A stretch of DNA of 21,288 nt from NORP181 sp047623555 (lineage in GTDB: Bacteria; Pseudomonadota; Alphaproteobacteria; Rhodobacterales; Rhodobacteraceae): the NCBI GenBank assembly GCA_047623555.1, contig JBLHMP010000071.1, forward strand, positions 1 through 21,288. The letters are read 5' to 3'. The position numbers and the translations under genes were made by a program. A model generated the notes under the pieces. That model did no database searches. It saw only the letters and a program-made list of their open reading frames with translations, and had not been told where the DNA came from. Below, one piece after another: positions 16,353-21,288 of the stretch; the stretch's first letter is position 1; each line of letters begins with the position of its first letter.

Positions 16353-17279
16353 TTAACGTGACAGCAACTGGGCTTCGTGTTTCTTTAAGGACCGGCGTGC
16401 AGACGGATAGGCCTTAAGGCCATCGGCGTTCTCAAGCTCGGGAAACAGCTCAAAGAGCTCGTTGCGCTGAGAATTGCCAATCCCAGCCAGCGAATGATCG
16501 CCCGGCTGAAAACTCTCGGTCCATGCACCATCTGACAGAACAACTTCGTGCTGATCAAACATAAAGTGAATGTAGGTCACGTCGGACACATCAACGATGT
16601 CGACACCATCAAGACAGGTCAGATATTTGGCCGCGACCAGCACTTCGCGATCTTCAAAATATAGCGCGGTTTTGTCGTTGGCGACCAGAACCCGGTGGTT
16701 TGGGCTGATCAACATGTCACGTTCAGGCAGACCGTTGCTCAACGCGCCTTGCTGGATCAAAACCGGACGCAGATGGCGCGCCGCCTGGACATTGGCACCG
16801 GTCAGCGCCTTTTTGCCCAACCAGCGGATTTCCTGAATGCCGTTGTCGCGGGTGATAACACGGTCGCCAACCTGCAGATCCTCGACTTTGCGCTCGCCTT
16901 TTGGCGTCGCAATCAGCGTGCCAGGGGTAAAACAAACACATCTTTCGATATTAACAAAGGATGTGGTGCCGGTGGCGTTTCCGGCAGCATCATAAAAGGT
17001 GACAGTGCCATTTTCATCATTGGCCGGATCATCTGCAACGCCAGCATAGATGGTGTCATCTCCGGCGCCCGCATCAATAATGTCCGAATTTGCATCAAAA
17101 CCCGGCTGAATAGCATCAGAATGGTCTACTCTGTCGCCCTCTGGATCACCGGTATAAGTCACATCAATCAGATCGCCAGCCGTCGTTCCCTCAACAATTC
17201 CGTCTAAACGGTCTTTGCCCGAGTTCCCAAAATCTGACACTGCAACGAACTGCGATTTATCATCAGAACCTACAGACAT
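16353..17279 (-). CDS. Hint-domain protein with short RTX-like N-terminus
   Basis: A 308-aa protein with an acidic N-terminal part (1-110) carrying one glycine/aspartate-rich repeat (GAGDDTIYAG, 71-80) like RTX calcium-binding nonapeptides. A Hint (hedgehog/intein-type) domain from about 114 follows. The Hint signature is clear: CVCFTPGTLIATPKGERKVEDL with Cys116 as likely nucleophile, VGDRVITRDNG, and SPNHRVLV with His185. In this family the cysteine can promote an N-to-S acyl shift and autocatalytic cleavage; many such proteins occur in Rhodobacteraceae. There is no classical signal peptide; type I secretion is plausible from the RTX-like repeat but no transporter is nearby. ATG at 17279 has an excellent AAGGAG ribosome-binding site seven bases away. 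Natural function is unknown. Confidence 0.85.
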   Translation of the reverse strand: MSVGSDDKSQFVAVSDFGNSGKDRLDGIVEGTTAGDLIDVTYTGDPEGDRVDHSDAIQPGFDANSDIIDAGAGDDTIYAGVADDPANDENGTVTFYDAAGNATGTTSFVNIERCVCFTPGTLIATPKGERKVEDLQVGDRVITRDNGIQEIRWLGKKALTGANVQAARHLRPVLIQQGALSNGLPERDMLISPNHRVLVANDKTALYFEDREVLVAAKYLTCLDGVDIVDVSDVTYIHFMFDQHEVVLSDGAWTESFQPGDHSLAGIGNSQRNELFELFPELENADGLKAYPSARRSLKKHEAQLLSR

Positions 17280-18114
17280 TGTTCACTCCTTAAGACGCAA
17301 AACGTCAAGCCGCAAAACTGCGGACCAAATTGTACCCCGTAGACGATTTTGGTTCAGTGACGACCAACATCCGTGCATCATGAACTGAAGAGAGAAACCT
17401 GCGCCTATAGATAGGCCGACACGCGCGCACCAATTATTGGTACACACGTTACGTAGACGTCACTGACTGCAAATTGCAATCTCGCGAACACGAATCTCTT
17501 TTCACATCAGTTGATGCAATAATGCGGTCGCCCCCGCGACCAAACAAACATCGCCCCCCAGTTGGGCTGAGATGTAAGTAGCCGACGGTCAGAAGCCGGG
17601 AAAGGAAAAAATCTCCGCAAATTCACCGCAAATTTGAAGATTTGGCCGATTTTTGGCACAATTTTATCGAAATTTCCTCGGTAAACTTGTGGATTGTTTC
17701 CAGACAGCGCCTCAAACCACGGCCAAAAGCAGTAAAATAGCAGTAAAAATTCAAAAAAACTGCTTTTCAGCCAAATGCAGTTGGCTGTTTGTTTCGCAAT
17801 AAAGAACAATCGTTTTGCTCAATTCACGGTGCCACAATTCGTTGAACCAAAACACATTTCCACCTTAGTCTGTGCGTATATATTCACCAATAGGCTGAAT
17901 ATCACCACATTGATGCATGCATAAGGCCTAGTCCGCCACGTTTTGGGCTCGAATCACTGTCAAATGTGGCGGCGTCTTTTTGCCAAACAACTTGTCTCCA
18001 CAATCTAAATCTGTTCGCGAACATCAAAAGTTGGCCAGATCCCGCTATGATCTAAGGTGCATTGCCCGCCCGGCAGGTTCAGGCGGCCTGATCGGCACTG
18101 AAACCGCGCCCGGT
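17280..18114. other. Gene-free, AT-rich region with palindromes and short direct repeats
   Basis: No convincing coding frame was found in about 835 bases. The part close to the Hint gene (17404-17541) holds five short inverted repeats: CCTAT-AG-ATAGG, ACCAAT-T-ATTGGT, GACGTC, TGCAA-A-TTGCA and GGTCGC-CCCC-GCGACC. Further on are two pairs of direct repeats each spaced 11 bases: CCGCAAATT at 17615 and 17626, and AGCAGTAAAA at 17728 and 17739. It may hold the regulatory region of the Hint gene or an unrecognised RNA. Confidence 0.5.
17933..17981 (+). terminator. Terminator-like hairpin
   Basis: CCGCCAC (17933-17939) and GTGGCGG (17966-17972) form a perfect 7-bp stem with a 26-base loop, followed by CGTCTTTTT. 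It is a possible intrinsic terminator of a plus-strand transcript, although no plus-strand gene is recognised just upstream. A short RNA ending here is possible. Confidence 0.35.
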
Positions 18115-18273
18115 TCAAACACCCGAAACAGACAACATCATCCAGAACACAGCGCGGATTGCACCCCACCACATGACGCCGCTCGCGATGATAAGATAGA
18201 CAACAAGAGCAACCCCATATGGGTTGAGCCGTAACGGTTGAACCTCTTTGAGATTCCCGTTCATACTAGCCAT
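18115..18273 (-). CDS. Small single-pass membrane protein (52 aa), unknown function
   Basis: A 52-codon open frame starting at ATG 18271-18273 with a GGGGGCAC ribosome-binding sequence nine bases upstream, ending at TGA 18115-18117. After a polar N-terminus (MASMNGNLKEVQPLRLNPYG), residues 21-51 are strongly hydrophobic (VALVVYLIIASGVMWWGAIR and onward), giving one long or two short membrane helices. I recognise no family. The protein-like composition and the ribosome-binding site argue for a real gene in an otherwise gene-poor stretch. It may be a phage- or toxin-type small membrane protein, but nothing in the sequence proves that. Confidence 0.5.
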   Translation of the reverse strand: MASMNGNLKEVQPLRLNPYGVALVVYLIIASGVMWWGAIRAVFWMMLSVSGV

Positions 18274-18536
18274 GGTCCGTGCCCCCGATCTTTCAGATCA
18301 GTATTTGATCAAACAAAACAAAACATGCCACGGATTGTGACAATGTCTCACTCAATTAAATTAGCACACAACCCAAGGTGGAATCAATCATAGCTTTGTC
18401 AAAATTATTGATCTTCCGTCACAAAACCCAATTAAGGGGGTAGCGCCGCGTCATAATTGCGGTAACGGACCTTTTCCGCGCAATACGGCAAACCCTGCCG
18501 TTGGGATCAGTTTGGGTGGGATGTTCCTTTTTTCGG

Positions 18537-19281
18537 GAGTTTGAGCCCGCGTCATCATGGCAGCGAACGGCCGAGGCTGTGGCCGACGTATCAATCACGA
18601 CTTTTGATCGATTGTAACTTGGCCTTAAAGATGTCGTGCCCAGCAATGATCAGGAAATTCTGATCGGTGCATCATTTGGTGTGGCACATCTATGGCTCAT
18701 GCCACGGATCAACGGCATGCGCTTGGCATCTAATGCAACGGTTAACGTTCTTACGTCTGATGATTATCGCGGCTTCGACGACCCGTCGGTTGATTGCTCA
18801 ATACGATTTGGGAATGGCGACTTTGGATCCAATAGTCATGACCTGTTGTTTCCGGAACGCTGCCAAATCATCGCTAGCCCAGCGTTCTTAGACACACACC
18901 CAGAATTCGACCCTAATGACCCGACACAAACAATAGACACAAAATATATGTTTGATCACGGCGATCCACACACCAACGGCTGGACAACTTGGGCAAGTTT
19001 TCTATGAGCGAGCAGGCGAAAGTTCGTCAAATATCAAACTGCTGACAAAGGTCCTGAGCTATCCGACAATGTTGGACATGGTATGTGCCAAAGAAGGCAT
19101 AGGTATAGGCTACAGAGGGCTGGACGACCATCTAGTTGAAGATCGACGTCTCATGCGTGTTGGCCAACAGATCGGGCGTGATGGTTACGGCTACCACCTC
19201 GTTTACAGGAAAGAAATGATTTCCAAACGGCCCTTTGGCCGACTACGGGATTTCCGGCTTGATCCTCAAGCCATTATATAG
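18537..19281 (+). pseudogene. Decayed LysR-family transcriptional regulator (GcvA-like)
   Basis: The substrate-binding half of a LysR regulator is recognisable. It has ILIGASFGVAHLWLMPRI (typical L-x-V-x-x-x-x-F-x-x-x-W-L-x-P-R-L pattern), a middle part with CSIRFGNGDF, and after a frame change LTKVLSYPTMLDMVCAKEGIGIGYRGLDDHL. Damage is visible. A TAA at 18615-18617 interrupts the frame between a linker-helix-like stretch (TAEAVADVSITTFDRL) and the effector domain. One extra base near 19000-19004 shifts the frame so that translation would stop at 19007; the correct C-terminus continues in the next frame to TAG 19279-19281. No helix-turn-helix domain can be found upstream. It is therefore a truncated relic, not a working regulator. 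Confidence 0.75.
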
Positions 19282-19932
19282 CGCATTAGGCGATCGAAAT
19301 TGTACGAACCGCAACTTAGGTGCTTCCGGCCTAGCGGACATTGGCCGCGTTGCTGAGTTTCGGTAAAAATGAACGTGGAGCTGCCTTCCGCGCCGCAGAA
19401 ATAACCCTAGATTCGTGGTTGTTTGAATGTTGGCGTTCACCATTGACGCGCTTTCACCCCGCGCTTGCAGAGAATGTCTACAAGCCGCTGATTCTGTTGA
19501 AAAACACCGTATTGCTGGCGCAGAAAGTCGACTATCGAACACGGCGCAAGCGCCTTTCTTATCAGGCTTTGCGCGTTTGCTGCGGTGCAGGAAATATCTT
19601 GGCTAGTTTGCGGAGGTTTCCCTAAAGCAATCATTCGTGCATCCTGCAGCATTTTCATTGATCAGAAGCCCGCTATGCGGACTTTTCCGCTGTTCGCGGC
19701 ATCTGTAAATTCCCCACCATTTTGACGAGCCCTCCGAGATCAGGGAGGAATGCATACTTTCGCTGCACGTGGACGCCACTCAGTAACTGAGGTTCAAAGC
19801 AGACGTGATGATCCCACCACAGATCGAGACACCCGACTGTTGCGGCATTGTAGGCGGCAACGGGCACTCGTATTCCAGATTGGTTATGTGATCATAGATA
19901 ACATGAGAACCAGATTTTTTTGCTACGTCAGG
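19282..19932. other. Gene-free relic region
   Basis: About 650 bases with several medium open frames on both strands, none with recognisable protein features, ribosome-binding sites or consistent composition. A stretch at 19490-19507 (CTGATTCTGTTGAAAAAC) resembles terminal inverted repeats of insertion sequences as I remember them, but no partner end is visible in the window. It is best read as eroded mobile-element or gene debris between the LysR relic and the cupin gene. Confidence 0.45.
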
Positions 19933-20556
19933 CTATATTTCAAAGGCTTGCAATTTGGTCGCCCTATCCTCAATGAAGGCATAGGAATGCGTGTTGATAT
20001 CTCCGCTCCAGCGCCATATTGCGAGAAATCCTTCAGATCCTGTCCTAAAGGCATGCGGCATCAGGCTGGGATGATGGATCAGCTCACCCCCCCGCATCCG
20101 AATATCATCTCCTGCTGTCCACTGAGCTTGCCCTGCAATAATGGCATACCTCTCATCGGCATCATGAAGATGTAGCGGGTAATAGCTATCAGGTTGCATA
20201 TAAACCAACCCAAGCCTCACATCATGCGCTGGGATAGGCCCCTCAGTCCCTAATAGAGTGGCCACGCTAATCATCGCGGCAATATTCTTTTCCGTTGTCC
20301 CTTCAACGGGATTTGACCCCCATGGTAGGAAATTGTGTGCCTTGAGAGCCGCGCAGGCTACCGGATGGTTGCTGCCTGCCAAGATCGCATGAATGCTCTC
20401 ATCTAGAAGACATGGTAGCATCGGATCAAAGCCCAGATGTGATGGCGTCACCAAGAGTGTTCGTGCCGTATGAGGGCCCTGTGGATCATACTCGGTCTCA
20501 TAAACCCCTGAGATTGTCTCAAGCATAGCACGAAAAAGATCGTTCTGAACCAGCAT
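19933..20556 (-). CDS. Cupin protein, DddQ-like dimethylsulfoniopropionate (DMSP) lyase
   Basis: A 207-aa single-domain cupin. The metal-site pattern is Tyr126-x2-His129-x-His131-x3-Glu135-x-Tyr137 in YYPLHLHDADERY, with His168 in HHPSLMPHAFRT. As I remember the DddQ structure, its Tyr120/His123/His125/Glu129/Tyr131/His163 have the same spacing, and the length is close to the roughly 200 residues of DddQ. IIAGQAQWTAGDD and AIWRWSGDI also resemble DMSP-lyase cupins. Such enzymes split DMSP into dimethyl sulfide and acrylate in the cytoplasm using a metal and a catalytic Tyr. ATG 20556 is backed by a GGGAGGT ribosome-binding site. Neighbours are an orphan gene end and an IS element, with a broken LysR gene downstream, so it is probably in a recombined island. 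Another cupin lyase type (DddL/DddW-like) or non-DMSP cupin remains possible. Confidence 0.72.
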   Translation of the reverse strand: MLVQNDLFRAMLETISGVYETEYDPQGPHTARTLLVTPSHLGFDPMLPCLLDESIHAILAGSNHPVACAALKAHNFLPWGSNPVEGTTEKNIAAMISVATLLGTEGPIPAHDVRLGLVYMQPDSYYPLHLHDADERYAIIAGQAQWTAGDDIRMRGGELIHHPSLMPHAFRTGSEGFLAIWRWSGDINTHSYAFIEDRATKLQAFEI

Positions 20557-20582
20557 GCCTACCTCCCGTATGACATGCTAAT

Positions 20583-20714
20583 TCAGCTCGTTTTCTGCTC
20601 CTTGATCTGCAGGAAATGCGACAGCTTGAGGTCGTAATCGCTCTGTTCGTAAATTGGCTCTGCTTTCCAAGCTGTTTTTCCGACCCAGAAACATATATCG
20701 TATCCGGCCCGAAG
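20583..20714 (-). pseudogene. Orphan 3' gene fragment (43 codons)
   Basis: Between in-frame stops at 20715-20717 and 20583-20585 the minus strand encodes a natural-looking C-terminus (including AWKAEPIYEQSDYDLKLSHF and LQIKEQKTS). There is no ATG or GTG start and no ribosome-binding site. It ends 26 bases before the cupin start. It looks like the last part of a gene that stood upstream of the cupin in the same operon and was deleted. The parent family was not recognised. Confidence 0.4.
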
Positions 20715-20828
20715 TCAGTTTTATCCGTCATTCATGGCCGCTCCACATTCCGATAGCAGTCGTTCGTGGATGACGCAGCGAAGATAGTGAAAGAGCGCAA
20801 GGCACTATTGATTTATCATGCGTTCTAG

Positions 20829-21288
20829 GGCTTGTTGAGATTCAACGAGAGTTGATGATGGCGGCAACCAGACAGATCATTGAGGAGAAGCTCTGATCGG
20901 CTTTGCAGGCACGCAAGGTTATGCGCCTGAATTCCTTCAGCTTTTTAAAATAGTTTTCGATCAAGTGCCGCCATTTGTAGCTATCCTTGTCAAACTCAGG
21001 CGGGAATTTCCGGTTCGATTTTGGCGGTATGATGGGCTCAACCCCCGAAGCCTCCAGATTTCCACGCAACCAATTGGCATCAAACGCTCGGTCTGCAAGG
21101 AACATTTCGCATGTAATACCTTCGATCAACTCTGCTGTTTTGCGCAGATCGTGGGCTTGATCCGGCATCAGGCGAAAGCTGATGAGGTTACCAAACGCAT
21201 CCGTCAGCGCCAGAATTTTGGTGGTAATTCCCCCGCGAGGCTTCCCTATAGCCTGTTGCCGAACTCGTGCGGCAGGTCGCGCCAAGCT
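20829..21288 (-). mobile_element. IS5-family insertion sequence, one end (continues beyond the window)
   Basis: The transposase 3' end is followed by GGCTTGTTGAGATTCAACGAG at the presumed element tip. The adjacent CTAG (20825-20828) fits the CTAG-type target preference known for the IS427 group of IS5. The other end lies outside the window, so length and target duplication cannot be checked. Confidence 0.7.
20842..21288 (-). CDS. IS5-family transposase, C-terminal half (5' partial)
   Basis: The reading frame is open to the right window edge; about 148 residues are seen. It matches DDE transposases of the IS5 family. KPRGGITTKILALTDAFGN precedes the second catalytic Asp in FLADRAFDANW. PPKSNRKFP follows, and the catalytic Glu lies in the Y-R-type signature LIENYFKKLKEFRRI. 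The C-terminus AAIINSR is the usual hydrophobic ending. The first catalytic Asp would lie off the window. In the IS427 group the transposase is often split over two overlapping frames joined by a frameshift, so this may be the second of two frames. No internal stop is visible, so the element could be recently active. Confidence 0.88.
   Translation of the reverse strand, partial: SLARPAARVRQQAIGKPRGGITTKILALTDAFGNLISFRLMPDQAHDLRKTAELIEGITCEMFLADRAFDANWLRGNLEASGVEPIIPPKSNRKFPPEFDKDSYKWRHLIENYFKKLKEFRRITLRACKADQSFSSMICLVAAIINSR

Noticed and set aside
17507..17809. 100-aa minus-strand open frame
   Set aside because: Odd composition rich in Phe and Trp, no ribosome-binding site, covers repeats and a hairpin; likely a chance frame in AT-rich DNA.
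17931..17972. tRNA-like 3' half (GGGCTCGAATC loop-like stretch)
   Set aside because: Stem pairs do not form a cloverleaf and no anticodon arm is present; a plain hairpin explains it better.
17980..18234. 84-aa plus-strand open frame
   Set aside because: Composition is unlike a protein and the opposite strand carries the better-supported 52-aa membrane protein.
19341..19625. 94-aa plus-strand open frame and overlapping minus-strand frames
   Set aside because: No recognisable motif or ribosome-binding site. Frames on both strands overlap equally, as in non-coding debris.
19673..19867. 64-aa minus-strand open frame
   Set aside because: It has no ribosome-binding site and no recognisable domain, and lies in the same relic region.

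Overview
The window looks like chromosome of an alphaproteobacterium of the Rhodobacteraceae, most likely the marine Roseobacter group. This rests on protein character (glycine-rich SSB ending DDEIPF, XerD, CNNM/CorC, a Hint-domain protein, several GcvT-domain flavoproteins, a DddQ-like cupin) and on a CCTCCGCCGGAGG hairpin flanked by A/T runs that I remember as common in such genomes. Genus and species cannot be fixed from the sequence alone.

Positions 1-9706 are mostly housekeeping. They hold the 3' end of a peptide-type ABC transporter ATPase, a secreted lytic transglycosylase (-), ssb (+), a GNAT acetyltransferase (+) and the aroK-aroB pair (-, overlapping by one base). Divergent from aroK runs a tight operon of a 49-residue membrane protein, a 512-residue exported protein of unknown function and xerD. 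It is followed by a CNNM/CorC membrane protein and an overlapping BT1/MFS-like transporter.

Positions 9713-16196 form a catabolic block. Two paralogous FAD/GcvT-domain oxidoreductases of the dimethylglycine/sarcosine dehydrogenase family (806 and 802 aa) flank an HpcH/HpaI-type aldolase. The first is divergent from the aldolase; the second lies downstream and is followed by a MocA-like nucleotidyltransferase. Nearly identical 15-bp inverted repeats (CGACAAA-centre-TTTGTCG type) sit in the divergent intergenic region and just before the second oxidoreductase. The most economical reading is one regulator controlling the whole set.

Positions 16200-21288 are accessory and visibly more AT-rich. 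They contain two terminator-type hairpins, a Hint-domain protein with a short RTX-like N-terminus, about 0.8 kb of palindrome-rich non-coding DNA, and a 52-residue membrane protein. Then come a decayed LysR regulator (in-frame stop plus frameshift), a 0.65-kb gene-free relic region, a cupin with the Y-x2-H-x-H-x3-E-x-Y pattern of DddQ-type DMSP lyases, an orphan 3' gene fragment, and an IS5-family transposase running off the right edge. Together this suggests a recombined island in which a DMSP-cleaving enzyme survives beside broken genes.

No rRNA, tRNA or CRISPR array was seen. The best leads for something undescribed are the oxidoreductase/aldolase regulon with its shared operator and the DddQ-like cupin in the eroded island.
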